Positions 1 through 11,699 of a stretch of 64,000 nucleotides of DNA are shown here, one piece after another. Made by a program: the position numbers and the translations under genes. Every line of letters begins with the position of its first letter. The first letter of the stretch is position 1. The notes beneath the pieces were generated by a model. It did not search any database. It was not told the origin of the DNA and worked only from the letters and a program-made list of their open reading frames with translations. The DNA comes from Dactylonectria macrodidyma (lineage: Eukaryota > Ascomycota > Sordariomycetes > Hypocreales > Nectriaceae), in assembly GCA_020744425.1 (NCBI GenBank), contig JAGMUV010000002.1, positions 806,001-870,000 of the forward strand. Direction: 5' to 3'.

Positions 1-1560
1 TTCCCTTTTTACACTTTAGGCGTGGGGGACGGCGTGAGTCCTGGGCTAGGAGGCCATGATCCGGATATGGGAATGGAGTCAGTTGAGGATCGTGAGTTAT
101 CCCAGGGATGAGATGATTCTTGTTTGACGATGTTGGCGATGGAGGAAAACTTGGTTGCGTTGCTTTGTGTTGGTGGCCTCAAAGTCTATCTATCAATGTG
201 TGTGTGTATGTGTGTGTGTTGGGATGTGCAGATCATTGTATGTCTCTCAACACACAATCCCATGACAAAACACAAATGCGACCTCAAACCGAGCACCTCT
301 TGCCATCCCATCCACCATCACAGGATCCCCCCTCAAAGGCCTCGCCCATCATTCCCATCCCCGAATGCCCTCGCTCGATCGGGACCGCGTTGCCTGCCTG
401 GCAGTCTCCACTCGGGGATACACTTTACCTCTGCGCCAAGGAGCCGAGAAAATGAAACCCCTCTCCGGGCCCGCCGCCGAGTCATCGAAGAAAGAACCCC
501 GCCCGGCCGACGATTGGCGATCCTCCATTCCCCGAACTGGCAGGCAGCCGTCCACTGGGAAAGGGGAGTTTTTTGTGTGTGAGAGAGACACAGACCGAGA
601 GCAGAGGGGTGGAGGGGCAGAAACCCACCCTCGCACTGACTTCCCGGGCTTCTATCGATAAGCTGCGGGGCAACGGAACGCGGATCTCATGCAATGCAAT
701 GGCGGGGTGACTCGAAGCGACCAGCTCTTAGTGTGTTGCTGGTTGGTTTGTCAATGTTTGGGTTTGCTGTCTGGCGTGCTTTTTCGCCCGTGAGTCACTG
801 CCTGGTGAGTGGTCAATGGGCCCATCGCGCGTGTGATCCGTCGTCGACCGGGAGATGGGCATGCCGCATGGGGTGAAGTGTGGTGACAGCATGAGGGTTG
901 GCATTTAGGAATGGGACACGATGGGGGGCAACACAAAGGCGACGGCAGAAAATATGTGTGTTGTTTGACGGCAGCCATGGTAACATGGCCAACGCGTTGA
1001 TCTGCTCGTGCGATGCTATCTGGTAACTATCTAATGTCCGATGTCCATCATGTCCTGTACTGAGCAGCATAATGGGAATGCGGGTGATGGCCAGGCAACC
1101 ACAAGCCAAATTAGCCCCTCCAACAAACCAAAAAGCCACCCGCAATGCGACCAAAGAGTTGCAATCACTCAAGAGCACACAAGCAAGTATTGGAACGAGT
1201 TTTTAATTCATAAGCAAGAACCCATTCAGATTCCGTCTTTTTTGAGGTTTTTTCTCTGTTCTGTGATCCATCATCGGCTTGTTTTTGTTCGCCATAGGCT
1301 CGTGGTATCAAATCACCCTCATCCATCATATCAAGTACACATCCATCCAGATCCTAGTATGGAAATTCCAAATCCCCCAAAAAAAATTGTCAACGCTCAA
1401 AATCCCAAAAAGACAAAAACAAAACCCTTGCTGTGCTGTGCATGCTCATAAAACCCAACCCGTCCATCCATTATAAGGAAAAAGCCAATGATACAAAGGT
1501 ACAAGTCGAGAAGAAAAAACCTGAAAAATCAACAAAAGAAACTGCTCATTGGCTCATTCT
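1..1560. other. intergenic, no gene seen
   Basis: No supported gene. There is a TG-rich microsatellite (alternating TGTG runs) at about 196-222. The last few hundred bases are A/T rich and probably hold the 3' untranslated region of the minus-strand gene that ends at 1561. The overlapping short reading frames on both strands show no family features. Confidence 0.6.
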
Positions 1561-2571
1561 TTACTCCCAGCGGTAGACGCCATCGTCGTAGAGCACACGG
1601 TGCCGCCGGCTGCCGGGGCCAACAGTGGCTCGTCGACCGGGCATGATGCGCTCACGTAGTCGCTGTCGCTGGGCCTCGTCCTCCTTGCGCTCCTCCTTCT
1701 CGGCAAGGCGGCGAGCCTTCTTCTCGCGCTGGGCCTCTTCGAAGTTGAGACGGCGCACAGCCTCGACTAGAGCGGTCTCGGGGTCGAGAGGGATCTCAAC
1801 CTCGGGTCGCTTGTAAGTAGAGGCGCGGCGGGGAGCAGGCGCCATGGGAACTGTAGGTCGGCCAGCAATCTCAGCGTTGGCCTCGGCGATGCGGGCACGG
1901 ATGCGCTGAGCTCGCTGCTCCTGCTCCTCGCGCTCCTTCTCGCGCTGGCGGCGGCGGCGACGCTTCTCCTCGTCTTCGAGGCTCTCGCGAGAGCTTGTAG
2001 ATGTGTGTCGAGAGTGAGACGATCGGCGCTTGTTGTCAACCACCTCGATCTGGACGTGTCGCTCAGGACGAGTGCGCTCATCGACAATCACGGGTCGGCG
2101 GCGGCTGGGAGAGGCGTCCAGGTAGACGTTGGCGTTGGGAGAAGGGGGCGCGGTGTGAGGAGCCGTCCAGGTCTGCGGCGGCGTGCGAGGCGTAGGTGGG
2201 TTGTCAACCAAGACGATGCGCTCGCGCCGGTGGCCCTCGCGGCGGTTCAAATCGAGCACCTTGGTGCCGTTGACGTAGATCCCTGAGGATCGCTTGTTTT
2301 TCTTGCTGGAGTTGCTTCCGTAGGAGTGATCCGACTCATCACCAGAGCGGTAGAGGGGAGTCGAGGGCGCCGGGCTGTACTGAGGAGTGGGAGGCAGCTG
2401 GGTCATGTACGGCGACGTGGACTCGTAGGGAACAAACTGGCTCGGGTGCTGAAACATGACGTTGTTGATGCAAGGCTGGCCATTTACTGAAGCGCTGCAG
2501 AGGGTAGGCTGGTAGGTCTGGTGGGATCGGCCATCTGGGTGAACCCAGGTGTAGATGTTGCTGGTACACAT
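1561..2571 (-). CDS. conserved fungal coiled-coil protein, function unknown
   Basis: A 336-residue protein if started at the ATG ending at 2571 (MCTSNIYTW...). The open frame extends upstream to 2817, but that part looks like untranslated leader, and an N-terminal MC-x-aromatic start with a Cys-containing block (LCSASVNGQPC, about residues 27-37) is typical of a widespread uncharacterised fungal family. In order: a Cys-containing N-terminus, a Pro/Ser/Thr-rich disordered region (about 50-150), a basic RRHSR region, then a strongly charged coiled coil (about 185-325) with EEKRRRRRQREKEREEQEQR and AQREKKARRLAEKEERK stretches, ending in VLYDDGVYRWE. There is no signal peptide or membrane segment and no catalytic motif. 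A TATA-like CTATAAAG lies upstream on this strand at 2897-2904. I recognise the type but not a function. Confidence 0.8.
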   Translation of the reverse strand: MCTSNIYTWVHPDGRSHQTYQPTLCSASVNGQPCINNVMFQHPSQFVPYESTSPYMTQLPPTPQYSPAPSTPLYRSGDESDHSYGSNSSKKNKRSSGIYVNGTKVLDLNRREGHRRERIVLVDNPPTPRTPPQTWTAPHTAPPSPNANVYLDASPSRRRPVIVDERTRPERHVQIEVVDNKRRSSHSRHTSTSSRESLEDEEKRRRRRQREKEREEQEQRAQRIRARIAEANAEIAGRPTVPMAPAPRRASTYKRPEVEIPLDPETALVEAVRRLNFEEAQREKKARRLAEKEERKEDEAQRQRLRERIMPGRRATVGPGSRRHRVLYDDGVYRWE

Positions 2572-3190
2572 TGCGGCGGTTGTGTTAAACGTATGTGGGT
2601 GGTTGTTTGTAGGAGGATTCTCCTGGATGATTACCGGTGCAAGGACACGAGAGGGCCTCGCCGGTTGGGATTGGTGGATGCGGTTCTCACGCTCTGGCTG
2701 ATAAGGTGCGGTGTTGTTGCGGCAGTTGTAGACGATGTTGTCCAGTATGATGGCACGCGACGGAGAAGACAACTTGAGGGTGGCTAGCTGCCAATGGATG
2801 GATGAGATGTTAAGCAAGTGTGTGTATGCTTGTGTATTATTGTTGGTGTGTCTGAGATGTCTTGGAAGTGAGGCCGAAGGTGGGAGGTGAGGAGGTCTTT
2901 ATAGATGAAAGAGGTATGAGGAGGGTTGGTAGTTGAAGGTTGAAGGTGGTGGTGTGCGGGTTTGTAAGTGCGGGTCTCGATGAGCAAAGCAGCGAAGTGG
3001 ATGCCTGGGGATGGAGATGTAAGAATGTAGACAAGTAGACTAGATTCTGTGGTGATACCAGGAAGTGAAGTGGAAAATGTACAGAGAGGAGTGAGGAAGT
3101 CGGTGCCTTAAGAAGTATCGTATCGTCAGGACCCGCGCGTGTATAAATTATGTGTGAGGTGCGAGTGTGGGAGGTGTGAAAGAGGGAGCG
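2572..3190 (-). promoter_or_regulatory. 5' leader and promoter of the 1561-2571 gene
   Basis: The sequence reads as a GT/GA-rich leader (CT/CA-rich on the coding strand) with a TATA-like CTATAAAG at 2897-2904 (minus strand) and a second AT-rich box near 3140-3150. No other gene is supported here. Confidence 0.4.
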
Positions 3191-3620
3191 GGTCTAGCTA
3201 GAGGCAGCTTGGCGGGCACTGCTCCACACCCCCCTGCTGGTTGGCTGTCGGCTGCCGTTTCTGCCTACCAGAACGCCAGCCCAAAGTGTGTGCGCCCCAG
3301 GCCGCCAAGGCGTCCGTAGCCCCTCCCTCACACTCCTCTCCAGGGCTCCAGCCAGGGTCCGGGAGGGACCACTCACTGGGAACGGGGTTTTTGGGGGCCA
3401 CAAGGCTAGGTGAACCCATTCAGCAACGGCGACAGGGGGGTTGACAGTGGGTGCAAGTGACGGAACAGGCCCAAAACCCATGCCGATGACTCCCATTCAA
3501 ACCCACCCACTCTCACACGCTGCAGAGACAGAGGGGGATGCCGGAGGACCTACAGGGAGCATTCCCCACAGTGGGTGGGAGCAAAGGGCCGCCCATGGGC
3601 TGAGCAGTTGTAGATTGTTG

Positions 3621-3846
3621 CTGAGCCACGGCCTCTCTCTCCCACCTCTCTCCCCTCCCGCTTTGGGAAACATGTTGACCTTGTGAACCACCGTCCATCC
3701 CTCCTCTTTTCCCCTCCGCTTTGGGAATACGGTGGTCTCCTGAGCCACAGCCCGTCCCGTCTCCTTTCCCCTCCGCTTCGGGACGCCTGGCAGCCTCCCA
3801 TCCTCTGAGAGACAGCTTCCTCCCACCCACATTTGGAAAGAATGTG
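3621..3846. repeat. degenerate tandem minisatellite, about 60-bp unit, four copies
   Basis: Four imperfect units begin near 3621, 3683, 3739 and 3804. Each opens with a CTGAGCCACAGCC-like block, passes through a pyrimidine tract and contains CCCCTCCGCTTTGGGAA or a variant. Unit lengths are about 62, 56 and 65 bases, the last being shorter and more diverged. Read on the minus strand, the core gives repeated FPKRRGKE-like peptides, but the flanking frame looks like chance. A diverged minisatellite in non-coding DNA is the simplest reading. Confidence 0.7.
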
Positions 3847-6800
3847 TGGGGAAATGTTGGAGGGAGGGTGTCGTCAGTAACTAGGACGCCCAGGACTCAA
3901 GGCTGCCATGGCCAAGACCACCACCTCGATCGACCATTCGCAGACCTGGACAGCATCCGGGACGGACACGGACGGAGCGGCGAACCGTTGCACGCAATGC
4001 CGGACGGACCCGCGGGAGAATGAACGTGATGGACGACCAACAAAGTGATGCCATCCATTCGGTTTTTGCAATTTGCAGTACGTGACGCTTTTTTTGGCAT
4101 TGTTGGTGATGTTGGAGGTTGTCGACGACGCGGCCTTTGAAACACTTTACCCCCCCTATGGGAATCAAATCCCCGGCAAATGCTATTTTCTGCGTCCACC
4201 CACCTTGTCTCGGTACACCTAACGGAGCCAATCTTGGACGATACCGTCTGTGAGGGCTCGCCGAAATCGCGACCGCAATATGCAAGCACTCTCCAAAACG
4301 TCTCACTCTAGCCTACGATTAAACGCCGCCTCTGCCAAATTTGTGTGACTACGCGCCATGACGCCGGTCGCGCTCCGTCGGCCGTCACCTGCAGAACATG
4401 TCTACAGAAAGACTTGCACTTTGACTCTTTTGCCGATTGACAGGATGCATCATGGGGTCACTTTTGCGAGCGGAAGACGACGGGTTGGTTTGATTCGGCA
4501 TTGAGTCATCGTGGAGAGAGTCTCGTGTACTAGCACAAGGCGGCGGACGCTAGCCCAACAGCCCAGAATGCACACGCCCCCAGGTAACGAAGCAATCAAG
4601 TCCTAGATGCAGGCCCGGAAACCCAGTTACGTTGAGGGTGTGGTGTGCAGGAAAAAAAGGCGAGGGCATGCGCGTGCTTCTTGTCTGGCCCACAGTAGTT
4701 TGCAGAACTGTAATGGGAAATGGAGCCACCGCAAAGTCCTAGAACGAATCGTTGCCGACGTAGAAATCGGCCGACTTGGCGAAGTTCGCTCATCGACCAG
4801 TCACTGACGCTGGCCCCTGCGAAGCCCTACGAAGGACCGCTGCAAGGGCCAGACGTCGCAGTAGGCAGTGCTCGGCTCGCAAGCTCCACTGGGCTGCTAG
4901 CGCATCGAGGCTTGGCTGTCTTTGATCTGTTTGGACAAGGTCGCCATCACAGCCTCCGCTGGCTCGGCTCTGGCTTGCACTGGATCGCGTCTAGAGGACA
5001 ATGAGGCCTAGGGTCACTCAGCCTTCCCGCAACCACTTCTGCAAGGCCCTCAATCTATCCCTGGGGCTGCACATTGAAGTTCAATGAGCCATTCTTTGTG
5101 ATCCATTGGATGCCTCTCTTTCGATTGCTCTGTGTACCGTGCACCAGCCACCAAGATCGAAGCCAGACGGGAACTAAATGGCTCGCATGGATGATGGGCA
5201 TGAGCGATATCCCTAGGTCATGCCAGTCATGAAGCCCACTGCTGCGCGCCAGAAACTTCAACGAACCGACGGCGCAGCAGAAGCCACCTTCCAACGGAGG
5301 ATACCGAAGGGGTTGATGCTCCAATACTCCATATCGGCCTAAGACGATGCAACCCGTCCCTCAGAGTTGCCGGTGACATGACGGGCTTTCCGCGACGGGC
5401 TTAATCTCGCTGCCTTGGCTTAGCCAGGCGCTCGGCAAACATTTGAGTTGAGTGAATAGCTTCAACCTGGAGGGGGCGAATCGCAAACGGCCCCCAAGAT
5501 TCCACCCGGTTGAAAATCCACTCTTGTCCAAAGGTCCAAAGTCGCCTCCGCGTCGATCCAGGACTATGGGAAGTCTACCAAGTGCGTCACGGCACATACG
5601 GGGGCACACAGCGACTGACCAGAATCCTAAACCACAATCCCCGTGTCGTTGATCCACCTCGCACCAAGGCCTCTGGTACGGCACACCGAGGCCTGATCTG
5701 GACGGTGGTGAACCCCGCAAAACACTGCTTCGCACGCTGGCGAGTGGCACAGGTTTTCCTCCCTCCACTTGCATTGTGCTGATTGGGTCGTGGTCGCCGT
5801 CGTCTTTCAAACTGTCTCGCACCAGAGAGAGACACCATGCAAGTGAAAGACACCCCACCGATGCCGGCATGGCGAATGAAACGACAATTCTGACCAGATG
5901 ACGGACCCTCACGTAAGAAGGCAGTTTGCCTCTTTGCAACCCGTTACTCGTACGCCATGCATCTGTGATTTCCAATTCAACACTCATACGACAAATGTGT
6001 TTTTTCTTTTCTTTTCTTTCGCCCCGTGTGACTGTGCCTTGTTGCTAGGAGCAGCCGCAAATCAGCCCCCAAGTTAAAAACCGCCCCCAAACGAGGAACC
6101 TGGGCATTAGGACTCGGCGGCCTCTCAGAGACGGGCACTAGCCAATGGCATTCCCTGCAGCTGGGGAGATTGCGCGGCGTGAAGGGAGTTGCCGTCTTAC
6201 ATTGGTACAATTCGGCTGCGATTGTCGTTTGCCCTCTTGACATCACGAAAGCAGATGGCGATGGTGGTGATGGTGTTGACAGCCTTCCCCAGTACGTACA
6301 GTACCCACCCCCTGCAGCATAACTGCGACCCGGCCACCGGGTGGCGATGTTCGTTTCATCGGCCAGGGATCCAGAGTCTAAGACAAGAAAGAGCAGCAGA
6401 CCCAAGTCAGCCCTGTGAGGCACTCCAGCCAAGGCCCAGCACAGCCCCATTGCCCGCTGCCGGTCTGCCGTCATTAGAAATTCGATACTGGCTACCGTCA
6501 TTGGAGAATAGTGACTGGCTGTCGTCGCTGGTTCCCTCCCCCACATTCACATTCGCCAACCGCATCGCTCTAGATCGTCTCCGTCTCAAAGAAGCTCCAA
6601 AGTTAATTAGAGAACCTAGGCGTCGAGAGATTGATTGCCATCCTTGCCAAATTCTATTCTTTTCGTTTCAATTTCAATCATGGCTGCGCACGCACTCGCT
6701 TATCGCTCGCTTGCTTCATTTCCTGGCCCCCGCCACCCGATGAACAAAAATAATTCCCCTTCTCAAGCCGGAGCCCAAAAATATCGATTCCTATTATAAG

Positions 6801-8715
6801 AATCGGAGTCCTCCCTTCAAATTTGGAAATTGACGCGCGCTTCACAGACTTCGTTGTCGTTTCACGCTTGGTCGTTGCATCGAGCCAACAGCACATGTTC
6901 CGTTCGGATCCGGCGATGTCCAGAAAGGGACAGAGACAACAGCCGCTTCCCCCTTTGTGTTGGCCCGAACAGACAGCCCGACGAGGTCGCATGCGAAAAA
7001 GCCCAGTTGCCAAATTAATTCATATACATCGCCTACGCGCCAGTCAACTGCCCCGTAGAGTTTGAGGTTTTCGCCATCTGCAAGCAATCGTGTGCCGTGA
7101 TTCGTAAAGCCCAAGTTGACGATCACCCCACTGGAACTGTCTTCAACGCGGTAGTGACTCAGCCGCCGAACATGAGCAGATCTCATAATGATCTGCTCTA
7201 AAATGTAGTCGCATCGAACGCAGCCTGGGCGCTTGTTTTTGTCGCGTTGATGGAAATCAGCTACGAATCCTGTCGTCCTAGAATTTGACGCGGAAGCGTC
7301 TACTCTTGGTTGTAGAAATCGCCACGCACCACGAAGCGTCAATCTCGCCCTCTGTCTGAAATAGTAATGTCAGTGTATTAATTATCACTGTCATTGACTA
7401 GTTTACCAGAAGCGCTGCCATTTTTAGTGTAGTTTCATTCCATAATTTAGTTGAGTTTAGATGAGGCAGAACCGATGTGTGGTGTTTGTCTCGGGGATCT
7501 AGGGTAGCTGTCACAACGTTTGAGTGGAAGTTGACGAGGCGTAATATTGCAAAGGTCATACAAGTCAATTATGAAAATCAGGATACCTTTGAATGGCATG
7601 TAGAAAAGCTCAAGTTTCAATTTCCAACTCCCAAATAATCCTCCACTCCACCGCATCGGAATTAACAACTATAAAACCCTCTTGGTAGTGCTTGCTTTAG
7701 ATGCCGCGGGTCTTCCCACCGATGATCGTGAAACACGGGTTGCCGACGGTTCAACTATCGTATAGGACCCAAGATCTATCTGCAAAAATAATTTAGCTAC
7801 TGTGATGTCTTATTTCTTCGCCGTCAAGTGTGGAATGGGAAAGGGTAGGTAGTGGGTTGGCGTAGAGTGGAAGTGACAAGCTAGGGTGAAGAAACCCCGA
7901 GCCATCTGCAGAGGGCATCCCTCTTCAACATAACCGGACGACTGAGGGCCGAAAAAAAAACCGAATGTGAATGCGAAGCGATAGTACTGCCGGTGTCGTA
8001 ACCCGATGATCAATGTCTCAGGTTCGGAAATGGTTGGTTGCGATGATAGTCGGTGAGAGTGTGTTGGTTAATTCTCTGAGTAGGTGGTCAAGAAGTTGAG
8101 GTTTTTCTTTCTACTGCCGAACTGGCTAGCATTGAATCACGGTGAGGAAAGTTTAGATGCGACACACTTGATTCACTGTACTAGGCGCCATATTGCTGCC
8201 TGCATCGCTAACTCCTCTACCTACAGGATCTTAGCAAGAGTTTCTTACCTGACTTAGTACCTAAGCATAGGGTCTCAGTAACTCAAATGATTTAATTTTC
8301 ACTACACTACAAATACTATCCTACTTAAATATCCATCCTACATCATGTAGTTTATCTAATTTTATGCGGAAATATTAACAGCGACTCTCACTTAGGAAGG
8401 CCTGAAACGAATCGACATAACATATGTAACGCCCATCGAACGGTTGTTGGATGACATCCGAGCATCCGGTTTCTGTGTGACTCTGTATGGAGAATCATTT
8501 CAAAAGTCTTTGCCAGCGCGCAAGCCACATTTTGTTCTTTTTCTTATTAAAAGAACATCAAGTACATCTTAAAAATATTAGCACTAAAAGAGGCCTTATA
8601 TTATGGCGCACTTAGCCTACCTGCTAGCTGTAAATTAGGTCTATTGCCACTAAAGTTCCAGCAGATTTAGCGGATATCAGCCTGTAGCGACATGAGGCTA
8701 CATTCTGATAGTGGG

Positions 8716-8800
8716 TTATAGTGGGGGATATAGTGAGTGAGGTGTGGTCGCTAGAGCTGGTGGGTAAATATAGGGCTTTGCTTGCTGTAGCCCACTATAA
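8716..8800. repeat. short perfect inverted repeat, possible mobile-element relic
   Basis: TTATAGTGGG at 8716-8725 is the exact reverse complement of CCCACTATAA at 8791-8800. Related GGGCTATAATAG and TAGTGGG fragments lie around it. It sits in AT-rich, gene-free DNA. It may be a remnant of a small DNA transposon or a hairpin; ten bases alone are weak evidence. Confidence 0.35.
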
Positions 8801-9360
8801 AATGTGCGGGCTATAATAGAGGCTGCAGCACTGTATCGAGGTTAATGAAATGTTTTTGTTTGTGTTTTGTTTTGGCCCACTGTGCATTATGTGTTACCAC
8901 CGTAGCTCTCCTCAATCAATCCCACAGTCATAGCTTCACGCGACCTTTCGCTGCCTGGCGAAGCTACTGTTGGCTTTATTATTGATGCCCTATGCGAATG
9001 ACATTACCCGAAGCCAAGGTTACCCTATCATCAAGTGGTCACGTCTTCTACAACACAGGGCGAAGATCGTCCCATAGCTACGAGCTAAGTCATGCTGATG
9101 CTGCGCATTCATTAAATAGCTACCGCTAGGAATCTCTCGCAACCTCCACTCAGGTGTCAGGCACGCACACTTGCTACCACAGAATCTGCCGCTCGACGGC
9201 AAAATCCCTTTCAAACCCTTACGGCAGAATTTGCGCCTCCTCTGCGAGTTTACCGTGTAGGAACCCACGCGTTCTCAGTGAGTCATAGCTATATTTGAGT
9301 TTACGATCTGGCCACAAGATTAAGGGCATAACTTAGGCTAACAACGGGAATAAATCAGCC

Positions 9361-11169
9361 ATGCCTCCGATCGTGCAACCCCGTCCGGCCTCCCCCATTC
9401 ACAGTCAAAACCCGCTACTCCCCTCGTCAGTCCTCAGAGGCCGCAAAACCCGGCCACAATCGAAAAACCCGCTCGACGATTGGCTGGCTGCTGAGAGTTG
9501 TGTCCTGAGAAGCAAGAGCTCGCCAGCTGAAATCGGTCAACTTGCGATGGCCGATGAAGCTGTTGTCGCCCGTCGGACCGCTCCTAGCGCCGAAGAACGA
9601 GACGGATACTACTATGGCCTTCCTAGCCGACCAAAACTGGTTGCCCGTTCGAGTACAGATGTCTGGTCTCATCAGTATGACGGTTGGTCCATCGGGAAGA
9701 ACTTCAGCCCCGTCGGACATCATGCCATCGCCAAGCCCTGGAATGACTCCACGAGCTCCCTTCGACGAGCTATCGCCCATGCCCTCGAAGGAATTGATTG
9801 GAAGGCCATTGATATTCTTCGAATCGGATACGAGCGGACGAACGGGTTTACTGGCGAAGAGTTTGCGCACCCGGTGACCCTCCTCGTTTCGGTTCAAAAG
9901 GACTCGACAACTTGGGCACAAGGCCTCCCGGTGGTGATGCGATGCCGCGAGATCCTTCAGCTTCACGGTATATAGGATGTTCACTGTGAAATGAGGGAGT
10001 CACACTTCATCCGCGGTGTATCCTCTCTAGGACAAGCACCAACGTCTGCGCCGAAGTTCGTTGGCGGACGAGTCGATCGCCCGACAGAGACTCGAGCGCT
10101 TTGGTCTGAGTATTCCGGCTTGAGTATTGCTGCATACGATAAGCCAACACGACAGGGCACTAAGTGCATTTACCTGCGACTCAGGGATTCGGGCAAGATG
10201 GTTGCTCTCGCCTGCAGGCACGTCGTCTTCGAAGAGTCCACTATCGAGTCGGAGTTCAAGTTCGCCGATAGCGATGTTCAGACTCCATGGACCATCATCC
10301 AACCTGGCGACAGTACTCTTGCAAATCACAAGAGGACTATTTCGGGCTTACTTAAAGGTATCGACGAGGAGATCAAGAAAATCAAGTCACTTCGGAATCT
10401 GCCAGAGGACACCAAATGCCACATGATCCAAGAACTACGAGATTCTGTGTTGCCCTTGAAGCGCACAGAGCGAGACCTAGATGAACTGAACGATCCATTG
10501 AAGCGAATATTCGGACATGTGATTTACGCACCGAAGATCAGCATTGGTTCAACAGACACGAGTGGCCCCCGACTAAGAGACTGGGCTCTTATCGAGCTTC
10601 ATGCGGGAAAGTACACTACTCCTCTTGCAGACCTTTGCAACCAGGTGTTCGTTGGTGATGCAGAGAGCGCCAGGCGCCAGGCAACAGAGGCACTCCAATT
10701 TGAAGGATTCACCAAGATATCAAAGATGCCATTCGACACCAGGTCGCAAACTGTCTGGCTACAAGATACTATTTCCGAAGCCGAGATGAGGAAACCTTCT
10801 GAAGAGGCTGGTTCGTTAGACGACCCAGCTATTCTAGTCGCCAAACATGGCAGCTCGACAGGCTTCACTGTAGGCCTCGCGACCGGGATCAAGTCTCTTA
10901 TCCGCCAGCCTATAGGTGAATACGATTTCCAATCTGAAGAATGGTGCATTATCGGCCAGAAACGAGACTCGGAAGGCCGCAGAATAGATTTCTCGTCTGG
11001 TGGCGATTCGGGATCTTGCGTATGGGATTCGGAAGGCCGAGTCGGTGGTATGTTGACTGGAGGTAACGGAAGTGGGAGCAATGGGGCTTTTGATATTTCA
11101 TATGCGACTCCTATGGAGTGGCTCCTGGATGACATCAAGGCTCACGGTTATGATGTTGAGTTGATTTGA
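9361..11169 (+). pseudogene. trypsin-like serine peptidase gene interrupted by one in-frame TAG
   Basis: Two adjacent open frames lie in the same reading frame and are separated only by a TAG at 9973-9975. Codons continue without a gap (LHGI, stop, DVHCEMRES), so this is one gene of about 602 codons with a nonsense codon at position 205. N-terminal part (about 100-220): a conserved-looking block IDWKAIDILRIGYERTNGF. C-terminal part: a trypsin-fold peptidase with a candidate triad His in CRHVV (codon 287), Asp in RDWALIEL (407) and Ser in GGDSGSCVWD (550). A lysine-rich helical insert (about 340-380) lies between His and Asp. No signal peptide is seen, so it is probably cytosolic. No splice pair removes the stop cleanly. 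Explanations: recent inactivation (TAG could come from CAG by a C-to-T change of the RIP type), stop readthrough, or a sequencing error. The intact downstream frame argues for a recent event. Confidence 0.75.
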
Positions 11170-11690
11170 GGGGAGGGAGGACCATCATGATCCTAACTAG
11201 TTATGCAAACCAGATGCGCCATTATAAAGCGATCATTAACACCATTTCGCCAGTGAAGATGCCTGAGGGCCCTTGACAGTTCAAAAAACCGATCCGTCTG
11301 TGCTCGTCCACCCTCTCTCTCTTCGTTTACGGATTCTAATTAAGGATCTCTCAAAACAACCTCCTTTAGTCTGCAATGGCTAAATGAACAATCAGCTTCA
11401 GTTCGACCTCTGCCCCCTGTTCTAGCATCGCTAACTTCTCTGTTGGCAGGCTCGTTCCCGTATTCCGTTTGAGTCCACTACTGTCACCCAGAGAATCCAA
11501 TCTTTGCACAGTGTCTGTGAGCAAGCCGTCCGGATCATTGACCAATTTTTCACTAAATCTTGGTCGTCTAAAGGCCACCCATTTTCCGTAATAATATTTG
11601 ACCTCAGCGTCTACTGATTTAGAGCACTCCTGTCACTAAATGAGGTAAGCAATTTCCATCTCGTGCTTTATTTACCACATCTCATCCCGT
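11170..11690. other. intergenic, nothing recognised
   Basis: About 520 bases between the peptidase frame and the start of the decayed helicase-like copy. It is AT-leaning, with no supported coding sequence and no clear repeat. Confidence 0.4.
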
Positions 11691-11699
11691 TTGACAGTT

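Larger units (their letters stand above)
3191..9360. other. gene-poor stretch of about 6 kb
   Basis: Open frames here are short, overlapping and without family features. Visible content: a degenerate minisatellite at 3621-3846 (listed separately); mixed-composition sequence to about 7.3 kb; an AT-rich part at about 7.3-9.3 kb with a 10-base perfect inverted repeat TTATAGTGGG/CCCACTATAA at 8716-8725 and 8791-8800. The composition change and lack of coding signal suggest old repeat-derived or decayed DNA. A minus-strand frame at 6842-7342 (166 codons) looks the most protein-like but cannot be assigned. Confidence 0.5.

Noticed and set aside
5361..6546. Two long minus-strand frames (208 and 189 codons)
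   Set aside because: They overlap other frames, have odd composition, no family motif, no clear start context and no splice partners; chance frames in GC-richer DNA is the simpler reading.
6842..7342. Minus-strand frame of 166 codons with protein-like sequence
   Set aside because: Some stretches look coding, but no domain or exon partner can be named; left as part of the gene-poor stretch.
9976..9990. Intron removing the TAG in the peptidase gene
   Set aside because: No GT-AG pair of usual length removes the stop while keeping frame and the conserved sequence on both sides.
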